DNA from: Saccoglossus kowalevskii
Lineage: Eukaryota > Hemichordata > Enteropneusta > Harrimaniidae
Direction of reading: 5' to 3'
Length of the DNA: 52,064 nucleotides
Assembly: GCF_000003605.2 (NCBI RefSeq)
Contig: NW_003148771.1
Span: forward strand, 107,100 to 159,163
Shown here: piece by piece, positions 1 through 12,300 of the stretch
Layout: every line of letters begins with the position of its first letter
Position numbering within the stretch: position 1 is the first letter of the stretch
Notes under the pieces: model-generated
Seen by the model: the letters and a program-made list of their open reading frames with translations, nothing else
Database searches by the model: none
Told to the model about the DNA's origin: nothing
Position numbers and translations under genes: made by a program

Positions 1-69
1 AATGGTTCTTTCATTGCCACGTTAATGACCACATTCACGCCGGAATGGATCTAGTGTACACTGTTAGAG
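1..69 (+). CDS. Multicopper oxidase, penultimate coding exon (left-truncated by window)
   Basis: The frame starting at base 3 reads TGG TTC TTT CAT TGC CAC. The copper-ligand motif HCHVNDHIHAGM spans 12-47. The exon ends one base into a codon before the donor GTGCGT at 70. Confidence 0.85.
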
Positions 70-716
70 GTGCGTAATATTTAGATATGAACTTTGTGTT
101 TTGCAGTAGTCCATTTGCTGGTCCTGGTGTAGTTCACACATTTGGTGTCAAGCAGTTGGTCAGTAACCATTGTACTGATTGTCGATGATTAAAATTTGAA
201 GCCGTGATGACTGGAATCGTGTATCATTAAAGCGAGAGGGTCGTCACCTGCGCACGCGCGGGAATTGTGTCCCAAGCGACGTAAACAACACACGCTAAAA
301 ACGCAAACATTCATGAGTAAACATTGACACGCTATTGCCATCTGACGCATGCGCAGGTGACGACTCCCCCGCTTTAACATTTGGTTGTAATTCATTTGAA
401 ACAGTCAACGATGGCGGAGTCACGACACAAATAACATGATCGGGTCCGGTTATACGCAATATATCGTTATCAGATGAACACGGCGTTTCTACCTAGCTAA
501 CTAGTTTAAAATTCAACACTCATGTTAAGTAAACCCAAATTCGATAAGGACTTACAATTCCTTATTTGCTTTTACATTTCAGAAACGACACAGAACGCTG
601 GGCTAATCTCAAATGATTTGGTTGTTATAGATACCGAAAGTACCGCAAATGCAGCACAGCCTGGACTGCTGCTCTGGAGCCTTGCTTTCATCGGTTTGAT
701 TTGCAAAAAGATATAA
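1..716 (+). CDS. Multicopper ferroxidase (ceruloplasmin/hephaestin-like), C-terminal end, partial
   Basis: Two exons, 1-69 and 583-716, join in phase 1. The first encodes WFFHCHVNDHIHAGM followed by DLVYTVR. This is the last copper-binding motif of animal multicopper oxidases: His-Cys-His bridges the type 1 and trinuclear sites and the final Met is the axial type 1 ligand. The residues are closest to the ceruloplasmin/hephaestin form (HCHVTDHIHAGM) rather than laccase, so the likely activity is Fe(II) oxidation coupled to O2 reduction. The donor is AGAG|GTGCGT. The last exon follows a good acceptor (ttttacatttcag) and encodes about 44 residues. It ends in small residues (STANAAQPG) and a hydrophobic stretch (LLLWSLAFIGLIC) plus KKI and stop, which suggests a GPI-attachment signal or a membrane anchor. 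The rest of the gene lies left of the window. Family is confident; tail function is inferred. Confidence 0.88.
227..377. mobile_element. TTAA-flanked MITE, family A, copy 1
   Basis: The element is bounded by TTAA at both ends, with inverted ends AAAGCGAGAGGGTCGTCACC and GGTGACGACTCCCCCGCTTT. There is no coding capacity. It sits in the last intron of the multicopper oxidase gene. TTAA target duplication and GC-rich inverted ends fit a piggyBac-type non-autonomous element. Other copies are at 30663, 33306 and 43504. Confidence 0.8.
583..716 (+). CDS. Multicopper oxidase, last coding exon with hydrophobic C-terminal tail
   Basis: The acceptor AG is at 581-582. Two bases complete the split codon (E), followed by 43 residues and a TAA stop. 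The last 20 residues are a hydrophobic segment followed by KKI, typical of a GPI signal or type I anchor. Confidence 0.8.
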
Positions 717-1015
717 TTACGCGGTGATCATAATTTCTGTTTTACAGTCGAATACAATGTATATAATTATGTGTATTATGCTATGAGATGAGCATATGAC
801 TGATTCGCTGCCTATTACTGAGTGTTTTATGTGAAAAAACATTTCTCACCAATTGTTCAATTTATGGCAGAAAATCGTATACTAAGTTGGCGAAGAATGT
901 ACTACGCCCCCAACGGACATACACACCTGACAATTATGTCAATGAGGGCGCTTTTATTGTGATGCTTGTTGTATGAATGAATGAACTTTTGATTTCATTG
1001 ATGTTAGCACTAGTG

Positions 1016-1021
1016 AATAAA
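1016..1021 (+). terminator. Candidate polyadenylation signal of the multicopper oxidase gene
   Basis: AATAAA lies 300 bases after the stop codon and is followed by a T-rich stretch (gtgattttttctctt). This spacing is plausible for a 3' UTR. Confidence 0.5.
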
Positions 1022-3169
1022 TTTGTGATTTTTTCTCTTATAAACATCCACTGAAGTACAATAGATTTAAACAGCTCCTGAGTGGTACGTACAACGATGA
1101 CAAATGGGGTAGTCGTTATCTAAGCATATGTGTGACCCAGTCAACGACTGAATCAATAAAATCGTGTCTCCATATTGCCTGTAAAGTGCGTAATGACTTG
1201 GGAATTCCATGTTATGTTTATTTTGTATATATACCACAGGAAACAACCATGACGCACACATCGGCGCTAACATAACATGAGACAGTTAAGGTTCTTTGGA
1301 TCATACACCGTTTTTGATATGTCGCGTCAGTTGCTCACTCTAATTCGGTATATATTCAGCATTATCAGATCGATCACGCTGGACGCAGTTTTTTGTTCAA
1401 ACATTTACAGAAAATACCTTCTTTATACTTTCTTGAAAAGACTAGTACATTAGCTGGTCTTCAAAATCATTTTAAGAAATTTCCGTGTAGGAAATATACA
1501 CCAGAATGTATTTGTACGTGGTCTGCAGATGTGCTTCTCCTAAATGTACCAGAGTATAGAATACTAAGGCATGAATTATCACGTCGGCAAGTTCTGGAAA
1601 TGTTTTTCAATTTTTCTTTTTATGGCACCAGACGAACATCCACTTGCAATACAGTATCAGCTTACCATTTCTAATGATGTAGTCAGTTAGTATTTTATTG
1701 GTGGAAAGCGATATTTGACGTGGATTGTTGTTGTTCTCAGCGACACGGTGGATGCCTCGCCTCCATTGAAATGCGGGATTTCAGGGCTCATACCACTGAT
1801 TGAATTTCCATAGACGACAATGTTAACATATGACAAGATTGCTATATGAAAATGACGAAGAAAGTTGAAAATATGGCTCAAAAATGGGAAATCAACATGC
1901 CAGTAATCAACCATATGAAAAAAGCTAACATGTTGGCCAGCTCAAACTCTTGCAAATCTCAGGTAAACAAGACACACCTACTGTATTTGGATTGCACCAA
2001 GAGAAATCACTGGAAAAACACCAAGATTAGAACATCCATTAACACACAGAATAAACCCACAGGTACACAGCCGCTAAGTAGTAAACAAAAGACCACATGT
2101 TGGTCTCACCTCTGACCCAGGTGATTACGCCCTCAAACAGGGAGCACCTGAGAAAAATAATATTTAAAAAATTTCATTAGTTCTTTCTAGGCATTTAAAT
2201 TGACTACGAGCTACGAGCAGCCATTGGTTAATTAGTGGCATGAGACCTGAAATGAGCCCCACAAGCTCTTTCTCATCCGGGTATTTTGTTACGCCCTCTA
2301 GGATTGTTTTCATTCGAAAGTCGGGACTCAAACATTGAAATAACATGACAACGATCAGTATATTTTAAGGTATATCAATAAATTTCACGAATACTTGTTG
2401 TTAGTAATACTAGTATATTAAAGTTGCTTTCCAACTTTGTAAAACATGACTCCCAAAATAAGCTAAAAACATAAAATGTGTTCAAATAATGTTGTTTTTA
2501 TATATCCTATATTTAAAATAAGTTTATGAAATGCAGTCCCTCACTCTCTTGGCTATTATGGCCGATTTTTCGTCGCCGGAGTGATTTACATCAATAATGT
2601 TGGTTCTCTGGACATCATTTTGATATTATCAAAAAATCATAGAAGATTGGGCGAAAATCAGTCGTTTTTTGCCTCGATGTGTTTTCGCTCGGAAACGAAA
2701 GGGATGGATGGTTTCATTTGTTTCGAGTCAGTTGTAATTAGTTTCAAGAAACACATCAACTTGTTTTTGGTTAATATAGAACAAATTCTGTTCCAATGAA
2801 GGGTTTTGATATGCTAATCGAATATTTTAAATTTATTTTTAGAACGTCTTCCGTCTCCCCAACTCTCCAAAATTTGGCAATGGTACTAGGAAATAATGGA
2901 CTTCCTGTTCACGCGTCTTTTGTGTGCCAGGCGACAGTTCCTGACATTGAATGTCATTGTTGTCTCTCCTGACTTATTTTTTTTGATTGTAGCAATGTTA
3001 ACGCCAGTGTAGGTGAAAACGCACACCTATACTCAAGAACTCGACAACATTCACTTGAACGTTTGTATTACTTTTAAGAATAGAAGATGATGGAAACACG
3101 ATCGGTGATTTAGATGCTTTCCTGGACCGTTGTATTAAGTGTTCATTTCCATGTATTTTTGTACATTTT

Positions 3170-3330
3170 CAGTGGCGGTGGCACGGGGGGGGGGGGGCTG
3201 AAACTATGTTTGTCAATAAGATTTGCCACTCAAAATACAGGAAATAGGTTTCAGGGGTCTAGATTTCGAAATTGATCAGGGGAGCATGCCTCGGACCCCC
3301 TGGTAACGTCGCGGATCTCGCCCCCATGCG
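3170..3330. mobile_element. Degenerate hAT-like fragment
   Basis: The sequence begins CAGTGGCGGTGGCACG followed by a G-run (about 3186-3197), the style of end seen in hAT elements and in the MITE at 3518. I could not find a matching right end or target duplication, so the right boundary is arbitrary. Confidence 0.35.
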
Positions 3331-3517
3331 GAATTTCGTGCCTGTGCATTTGTGGCTCTCAGTTTCAGCGTGTGAAATGGTGTCGTTGTTGAAGCCAACT
3401 GCCGACTTATTGCTGCCCTATTGTACCTGTATGGCCAGAAGGTTGTCGTCATACGGCATTTATGAACGAAATTTACATTACAATCGTACTGGGTACGATA
3501 TACTGCAAATGACTTAC

Positions 3518-3655
3518 CAGTGGCGGATCCAGCAAAATGCATTGGGGGGGGGGAAGCTTCGCTTAAAATTTACGGAGCGTAAATCGCAGAGAAGCTATGC
3601 GTAATCCAGATGATATGAATCGTCATGCGCCCCCCCCCCTCTGGATCCGCCACTG
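3518..3655. mobile_element. hAT-type MITE with intact 8-bp target duplication, copy 1
   Basis: Perfect 15-bp inverted ends (CAGTGGCGGATCCAG and its complement) are flanked on both sides by TGACTTAC (3510-3517 and 3656-3663). An 8-bp target duplication and CAG...CTG ends are hallmarks of hAT transposons. A G-run lies just inside the left end and a C-run just inside the right end. A related copy is at 50075-50217. Confidence 0.88.
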
Positions 3656-6600
3656 TGACTTACATAACATACTAGTACATATTAAAACGTTGTTGATTTT
3701 TTGTACGATAGTCCTATAGGGAAATTTACTGTAACACAACACAAGCGACCAACAACAATAAACAAAACAATCGATATTGCAAAATAATTTATTAGAATTC
3801 CTGCATAAAAGTACAAAATCATATATTAGATGCATAAATGAATGATTATGGCAGGCGTAACCGGTACTTTCTTCTGTCACGGTTATATAACAAATACTTT
3901 TACTAATATTTGATAGGAGATAGGTATGTTTATACTAAAATATATTATACGTCCATTAAAATTACCAAAACCTCAATGGTAAGCTAAATTATCCAGTGTG
4001 ATTTTGGATTTTGAATTTGAAGCCAGTTATAGAACTATGAACAAATATTTTAATGCTAGTAGCTAAAACAATATTTGATATATTAAAAGTTCCCACTCAA
4101 TAGTTTTACATTACCCATCCGCAATCACAACACTCGATGGTGTATATCTTGGTCCAGAGTCTTCAGATTTACAAAGTGCTATTTTGATAACCACGTGACT
4201 GGCATTGGTAAAAGTATCCATAATGTTGGCATATTTATTCCATCTGTCTTTCGACTAACAATACTCCCCAGTTGTTTCTTGTCAGTACAAAATACATGAA
4301 AAGACAGTAACATGTGATTTAGTAAAAAAATCTATATGTACTATTGAGATAGAGTGTTCGACTAATTGCACAAAGTATGGTGGTAAACTTTCTGGTTAGA
4401 TTGGTTGTCAAAGCTCTAAAATTCGAGCTGTTAATTTTGGAGATGTGATGATCTGCTGTAATTAGTGCGATAGCTCAAGCCTTAATATCTGCGTAGTTAA
4501 GCATAATAACCACTTAGTGTGTTTATTGTCGCCGACATTGATTCATTGCCGACTACGCCGTGGATCACAGTCCCTTTGTGCTTGGACGTATGTGTGTATT
4601 ATTATAAATGTAGTTACATAGCATCACTAGTACCATAGCATATACATCACTCTGTATATGCTAGCATTCATCAATACCTGAAAATTATGTTCCTAATAAA
4701 GGATGAGAAAAACATCTTCAATGTATATATTAAGAATAATGATATGGTTACGACGCTGGTTGTTAAATTGGTCGACATGAATATTTTAAATTAGTAGTGT
4801 GTATTTTTTTTAAAGTATTTTGAAATGTACGTTACATAAATGTTTGTACGGTACATACTCTATTCAGTATTCAGCAGTATTCCTGAATGTGCATGGTAAT
4901 TCCCGTTATGCACAGCGTGACTCATCCACACTTATTTCCACACAATGGCACATGTTTGATGTCACGATCATTGTGTTTTTTTTATTTGTGGACATTATTA
5001 TAACGAAATACCAAAACAAACATGATAAAGGAAATATTAACTGCATTTAGTTGTTCAAAAAACTTTGTTTTTATTATATTGTATAAAATAATCACTATTT
5101 AAAAACAGCAATTTTTTAAACAAATATAAATTGCTGATAACATTTATAATATTTAGCATACTTTCATTTCCGGACATTATACTTGTTAATTTTACCTTCT
5201 CATTGCAAATCGTGGTCAGTGGATGAGGAAGTAATCTTACTCCACCCGAATTCAAAATTTTCTGCTTGGATAAATTGCAAATTGTCTTAATTTATCTATA
5301 TTTGAATACAAAACATTTTCATTTCGCGATTTAATTTATTTGCTAGTGTGACTGCCCATGCTGATCCCGTGCGTCCATGTGCGTGATTGGAAATTAACAC
5401 AGGGAATTAAACCTGTGTATAGAATTCACGTTTAAACGATATTTCAATCAACAAGTTAACGAGAGTGACCATGCACGCATTGATTGTGATTTTGGTGACA
5501 CAACTCCTCGTTTCCAGGCAACTGAAATCACAGTAACAATCCCAGCATGGTAGAAGTGAGCTGGTATACAAATAACAATAATAAAAGATGTACCTCTCGA
5601 ACCACGCGTTTTTGCAATTCGTGAAATGGGTTCCATTTTGACCTCACTTTTGATCAAGTAAATGGTAATGCGACTAAATGGCAATACACAAGTCGAATTT
5701 CGGACATCACAAACAACATATATAGCTATGCAAGCAATGTTCAAATGTTCAACTTTACTTAGTAACGATTGGTCCCAGAGACATAAATAACACATACATT
5801 TATGTTTTACGTCCAATCTCATTGTTCTGTCGTGGTGATGGAGGGTATGTGAATATTTCAAAACAACTAGGCAAGGGGCGTTGAAGCTATTTTGTTTAGG
5901 CCCAGAAATAAAGATATTTTGTCCAAGCGCCATAGTCGCCTTCTTTGTGACAATTAAACTGTAGAGATATTAGGTTCGATCTAAAGAAATACACATTAGT
6001 TAATTTCAGATGGTCTAGCATTATTCCTTATCCAGCCACGATAACGCCAGGCTGCTAACTTCTATTATATATTCGCAGTAAAACAATAAGAGTAAACATG
6101 TGATCAACCAATGACTGCAGCCGTTTGCGTGATTACGTAATTACTAGTACCATGGGTACATCTCAAATCTTAAAGCACTGCAGGATCGCCACTACGGAAC
6201 GTAGTTAGTATCTCATGTGTGTATAAATTTTGTTTGAAGCCTTCGACACATGTAATTATATGTGTACCGTATTGAATGCAACATTTACAGTTGTTTTTTT
6301 GTATAGCCACCATGTCTCTCCGTTTTAAATTTATGAAACAACTATTTTACTCTAGTTACCATAGCGACCGAGCGATCGTCGGACATCAAACATTACATAC
6401 TTTCTTAGGTTAGTGTTGTTTTGCGATAACACAAAATGTTAATGATTTTTGACGAAAAAATACGCCAAAATGATATAGTGTATATTTAAATATCATCTAC
6501 ATCCAAACGAGTTATCTGTCGTATCTCAGTCAAGCCTTATTTAGACATTCTTCTCATGATCTAGGAATTGAACTCGGTAGACATGAGTGCATTACAGAAA

Positions 6601-7574
6601 ATAAAATAAACTTTAAATAATATATTGTGAAAATATTTTTATTTTATTTAAGAATGGAACCAATACCCAGTATATATTATCATAACAAAACTACACAGCT
6701 GATTCGAAGTATTATTTGTATACGTCGAAAGATGCGAATAAAAAACGCGTACTTTCATAGAACTCTGTGTGAATAATTGTATACTGCTCACGACTGATGC
6801 ATTACTTATAAATAAAATAACCATTTCAGAATTAGATAAACAATTTAGAATTGAATATTATCCGAAGTTGGTCACTCACTCATCATAGTGACACCACAAA
6901 AGCCAATCTGTTCTGTGTGTTGCCGTTCAACACCACTCAAATTTCCCTTTTTTGTGATGACAAAGAAATGAATAGACATTATAAATAACGAATCCAATCA
7001 CAAGAATAGATTTACGAGGTTCAACACGAATCGACTATTTGCTATTCAATATAAAACAGATTTATTGCCATATCAACGCCACAGGCTCCAGTTTCCCGGC
7101 AGCAAGCATGTAATCTGCGTGACGATATAAAGTTAAAATCATTTTGATAATTAAAAATGCACGGAGAACAAGCTTCTAAATTTTCCAACAAAGATATTCG
7201 TGGTGTCATTAAATATACTGGCTGAATAAATGTCATTTGACTTTTTGTCAGTGCAATTAATGGTATATGAACATATAAATTTTATTACGCTTACAGTAAT
7301 TTATGCTGTCATCCTTAGAATGGTTCAGTTAAGGAGTCCGTTGTATGGCAATTGTATTCATCACAATGATAGTAATAGTTACAAGAAATTCGTGCCCTTT
7401 AGTTAGCTGAAAAAAATATACTTCCTTGTTCGATCTAGTTATAGCTTTAAGTATTTTTCTTATCGTATTTCATCAGTTAGATTATGTACAATTAGACTAA
7501 TATTAATGGACTTTTTTATATCTAATCAAATAAATCATAAAATATATAGTTTGAAATACGCACGTATGTGAGCG

Positions 7575-7652
7575 TTTAAAATAAGTTGTTTCTTGGTGTT
7601 TAGCTCATGTTTGCTATATCCAGTAGTACGCAACAACTATTCTTTATTGAAG
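7575..7652 (+). promoter_or_regulatory. Putative promoter and non-coding exon 1 of paralogue 1
   Basis: A TATA-like TTTAAAATAA (7575-7584) precedes a short exon ending CTTTATTGAAG at 7652, followed by a strong donor GTAAGTAA. The end closely resembles the first exon of paralogue 2, which ends CTTTATTCAG|GTAAG at 19737, and the TATA-to-donor distance is similar (about 75 against 80 bases). The transcription start is not determined. Confidence 0.5.
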
Positions 7653-7808
7653 GTAAGTAACTTATTGTCTAAAGTGAACGTTTCCTTTGTGCGTACCATG
7701 ACTGAACCTTGTTATGGTTTTCATATCTGACTTAGTTCTTGGAATTGTAATTGGGCCGTAAATTATTGAATAATGCGACGTAGGCCTCAAATTTAGGGCA
7801 TGTAATGT

Positions 7809-7826
7809 TATATATATATATATATC
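7809..7826. repeat. (TA)n microsatellite
   Basis: A run of about nine TA dinucleotides lies in intron 1 of paralogue 1. Similar runs lie at 19503-19524 and 49657-49674. Confidence 0.85.
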
Positions 7827-9267
7827 AACCAATCATTCAAACTAGGTACTCGGCAAAACATACACGTTTAATAATCATTACATTAATTATTATAAATGCT
7901 TTTGTAGAGTTAAAATACTTTTGCTATAGCAATATTTGAGTGGATGCGCACTGGACCAAACAGGTGAACCAAACACCATTAATAATAATGACCAGAAACT
8001 CGCAAAACAAAATCGCGATTATACTCCCAATTTGGCGAAATGTTGTTAAAATATATTTTACAGAGAACCAAATATAGGTTATCGCTGGTATACGCATGCG
8101 TTTTGAGAACACCCCCATACGCGCCCACCATATTTTCCACAGGAGGAGGCATAGCGATGTTTGAGTGGGCAGCAGACATCGAATGTATTCATAAGATTTC
8201 ATAAGAACGACCCGTGCATTTGATCAAACATGTTTCTTTTACACATTTGACGAGGCTTGTTTTTCAAACTGGTTCCAGTCAGTAACCGGTACATAACTTT
8301 GCCGGTGATAAAATTCGTGGAAACAATGTTTAAGGCTGACATGTAACCACGACCTTAGTCAGGAGATGTAAGAGAACTGGGTGTTCAAGACAAAACATTA
8401 AAACTAATTTATATTAAAAACGACACCGATTCTTTAATTCGTGGATAGCATCATTTAAATAAATAACTACGTCAATGAGCGTCACTGTGTTTCTCGATCT
8501 TCTATTCATTCAACTAACTGAAATTTACAAAGAAGAGATATTAACAAAACCGTATGAATCTTTAATATGTCGTGAATGAAATTTTTGAATCTGGGTTGAC
8601 ACAATAGCATTTGTCCGTCGAGGATACTTACCATAAGAAAGTATATAAAATTACTAGTGCAGGCCAAAATGTGGGTACCCACATTAAACAATCGACAGTG
8701 CTGTCAGTTACACAAATATAATGACGACGCAAGCTATGTTTAAAAATAAGCATCGCTAGTTTCATTGTAGATATTATTAAGTGTTCAGTTAATAAGTGTC
8801 CATTGATCAAAGTCGGTGAACTGCAACAGCTTAATGGGCTTGCATATCTTAACCACAATCTTTCGCGGGTAATAAACACACTAAAACTGATTAAAATATA
8901 TTAATTACATCTAATTTTTTCAATGAACTTTCCTAACCCTAACTAAGTGTGTATTCACGCATAACTACTTGTAATTACTTTAATCAAAATAGTTTGTGAT
9001 TTAACATAATTACCACAATTACAATACAACTGAGATATAAGAGTGCCAACAGAATCACTGGATTGCTGTAACACAACCGTCTACATTTTCCTTAGATTCA
9101 ACATTCATTTTGACGTTCGATTTAGTATGTATAGCTGTTGTTACATACAAGAATATTGTACCCGATGCTGGCTTTGTTATCGATTTATTCCTTCATTTTA
9201 AAACATATTGGATTGTAATATCATGACAAAAAATATCATATTTTATATATTTCTTATTTTATTTCAG

Positions 9268-9340
9268 TATCAATATGATGATGTTTGTGAAGATATCGCT
9301 AATAACACTGGTGGTTGTAATTGCTGGTGTTTCAGCCAAG
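9268..9340 (+). CDS. Paralogue 1 exon 2: signal peptide
   Basis: The acceptor ttattttatttcag ends at 9267 and the donor is AAG|GTAAGA. The first ATG (9275) starts a 22-residue frame with a hydrophobic core (ISLITLVVVIAGVSA) and ends in phase 0. Bases 9268-9274 are 5' UTR. Confidence 0.82.
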
Positions 9341-12300
9341 GTAAGATATTCTTACTTTGTATTCCCGGTAGTTTAATGGACGGAACATGTTCGTATCTAG
9401 AAGAGGGTCTGGGTGGTGTGTCTCCTATTTGTTTCATTCATATAGAAATCTGAAATGATCTGCAGCAAGGAAATAATAATGTGCATTGAACACAAATCTG
9501 TTGTTGCTTTTTTGTTCATCGACTAAATAATCTGATAGCTAGAGTATAAAACAACATCGGCTCTGATATTTTATTTATCGATATGTGATAATACGAAATT
9601 CAAATAGTACATCTATAAGTATGTATTTCATATTATTTTTCTGAATTGTTCATTATATACATTAATGGGCACGTTACAACAATACGATGGGATAGTGTAT
9701 GTAGAATGGCCTGAACTACAGAATAAAACATTTGAAAGCAGTATTATAGCCTATATTTTGATATAGCGTCAGAAACCGCAAAACATTACCGTCGATTCCT
9801 TTGTGATTTACCATGTCGATACCACAATCGAATTTCGACGTAAAGCATGCTGGTATGGACATTAGTTTCTTGATTTTTTTTTGGAACATGTCTTAATTTA
9901 TAGAATATATCTTATTCGCAGTGGCCGTCGTGATCTTGTTGACAGCTACTTGTTTTTCCCCTCCCCCAAATAATGTTTCATTCTATACAATCATTACGTC
10001 CACTGTTCGTCTAACTGATGTAATCGTGGTATTTGGAACGGATAAAGTGTATTATTATACATCTGTCACCGTAACGCCATAAGTTACAGCGTGCCGTAAT
10101 TTTGCGGTATTTTACGGGGTATTTTCATCCTACCATATTAAGAAATGCGAATTTCAAATATGGAATGATTACGCGCATAAGCGTCCTCTAATAATAAAAG
10201 CAAACATGATGGCTGCCATCAGGGTTTGACCGGACTCCAGACTCCAAGAAGTTCGCTGATTCTGTTCTACACATTTTAAATTTCGGCATTCCCATTGTGT
10301 ATCCTTTGAAGGAAAAGATGTATAATAATAAGCTTATTACGAGAATACCTCAACGTATGCACTCAGACAGTACGCCGCGCATCGACCGACGCGCATACTC
10401 CAGTTGTACTGTCTTCGTGCATACTTTGAAGTATTCCATTAATAACCTCACAGTGTACACATTGCAAGTGCGTTCGAGTGAACTACGAAAATTAAACGTT
10501 ACGCATTTATATATGTCGTGGTAATTATCATATTATCGACTAATGCAATGTACAAAACATTATTCGTTGTGCCAAATATATACACATAAAACTAGCGATT
10601 GCAATTGCAGTGCCAAATTACACAGAAATCGAATGTTTATGAATTATTCTATTCTTCAGCATTAAAGTGGCGCGTTTATTTTGTCAGAGGCATAGATTTG
10701 ATATGTCGATTCATTGGTTGAAATGAATTAATATTGATCACGTTAGTAGAGATCATGGAGTTATATGTACAATTCTTATTATATTCTTTTTTCTAATCTA
10801 TCTTATCTCAATCTTGTCACGAAATGCAGAAAGGTGGTGGTGAGTTATAACTAAAATTCTTTTGTTTTTATATTTTACGATTTTCCACAACCAGGAACCT
10901 TTGTCTTTTGAATTCCCACTTAACTGTCGCGTATTGATACATCGTTATCGATTGCAACCACGAGGTATCCTTGCTTTATGGGGGAAACAGCTGATATTTG
11001 GGGCGTGGAACAAAACACGTAAATGACTAGCTGAAAGGTCAAACATACTGTGTAATATATTGAAACTAATGAATCGCGTATTAATTTACGATGGATGCTG
11101 TCTCTTTTACAAAGACAAAGAAGGCACTAGTTATTGAATATATGATGTGAAAAGTTGTAACAATAAATATTGTCTTTTCTTGGTTAAGGTGGCGGAGGTG
11201 GAGGCGGTGGTGGGGCATCTTCAGGTCTAAGTGAGTATTAAACTGAGTTTTTTTCTTATTCTCTAGTTAGTTTGGCGAATGATCTTTTCTAAATAGGTCA
11301 TTATTTTTCACCTACTTGCGTGGATTGAGTTTTTTACATTTCGATGTCTTATCATATAAGGCCTGATTGATTTAGTCTACAGTTACAAGAAAAGATACCG
11401 TATTTGATCGTAATACTGAACTTTTGATATGACTGACATTCTCTCAATATATTATGTTAGTGGTTTCAGATATCTGTAAGTCATTTTTTTTTAAAAAGCC
11501 TCAATATTCCTTTTGCCTTTAAAATAATCTGATATTTATGCGCACTCACCAGATACCACTGTATATAACATGACTGTTTTTGAAACATTGTGTTTGTTAT
11601 TTATTGAATGACATAAATATGACTACACTTTTTTCACATGTCCAATACACACAGTATGTGAATGCGCTAGATTTTTTTTTTCATTTTTGGAAAAACGAAA
11701 GATGAGTTTCAATTGTTTAATGATAATTAGATGTTGTTTGGAAACAATAAGATAACGATCAATTGGTCGCGTATATCAACCAGTGAAGTGATATAATATG
11801 TTTGGTCAGTTAATCTGACCGAGGACAATTTGTGAGAGCAAAGACATTTGACTTGAGAAGGCGAGTCAGTCTTACAATGAAGTATTAGTCAAAAAGCATA
11901 AGGTGGTTTAAAGTGTGAATTTATTTCAGAATGCCCTGACCCTAATGGAAAATTAAAGAGATCAGGCCAGAGTTACACCGATGATGATGGGTGCACGGTT
12001 TGGTAAGTAGATGAACTGAATATGCCAAGGGCAATATCACAAATTTAATTTGAATATGTCCAATCAGCCAATCCAATTCATGGTACCACATTGATATGTC
12101 CCATCAGCCAATCTAATTCATGGTACCACATTGATATGTCCCATCAGCCAATCTAATTCATGGAACCACATTGATATGTCCCATCAGCCAATCTAATTCA
12201 TGGTACCACATTGATATGTCCCATCAGCCAATCTAATTCATGGTACCACATTGATATGTCCCATCAGCCAATCTAATTCATGGTACCACATTGATATGTC

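Larger units (their letters stand above)
717..7574. other. Intergenic region, no supported gene
   Basis: This stretch runs from the ferroxidase stop to the first paralogue's promoter. It holds a poly(A) signal at 1016, a hAT-like fragment near 3170, an intact hAT MITE at 3518-3655 and AT-rich sequence. Open frames of 60 to 161 codons exist here (for example 5448-5933 minus) but match no family I recognise and show no coherent splice structure. Confidence 0.6.

Noticed and set aside
2164-2346. 60-codon minus-strand frame with KYPDEKELVGLISGLMPLI
   Set aside because: Slightly protein-like, but no splice sites, domain or second copy supports it.
3272-3604. 110-codon plus-strand frame
   Set aside because: It overlaps the hAT fragment and hAT MITE; a similar frame recurs in the second MITE copy (50075) because of repeat similarity.
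5448-5933. 161-codon minus-strand open frame
   Set aside because: It is the longest frame in the left intergenic region, but it has no recognisable domain, low-complexity-free random composition, and no supporting splice sites or neighbours.
8934-8944. Telomere-like CTAACCCTAA
   Set aside because: A single short occurrence, expected by chance in AT-rich DNA.
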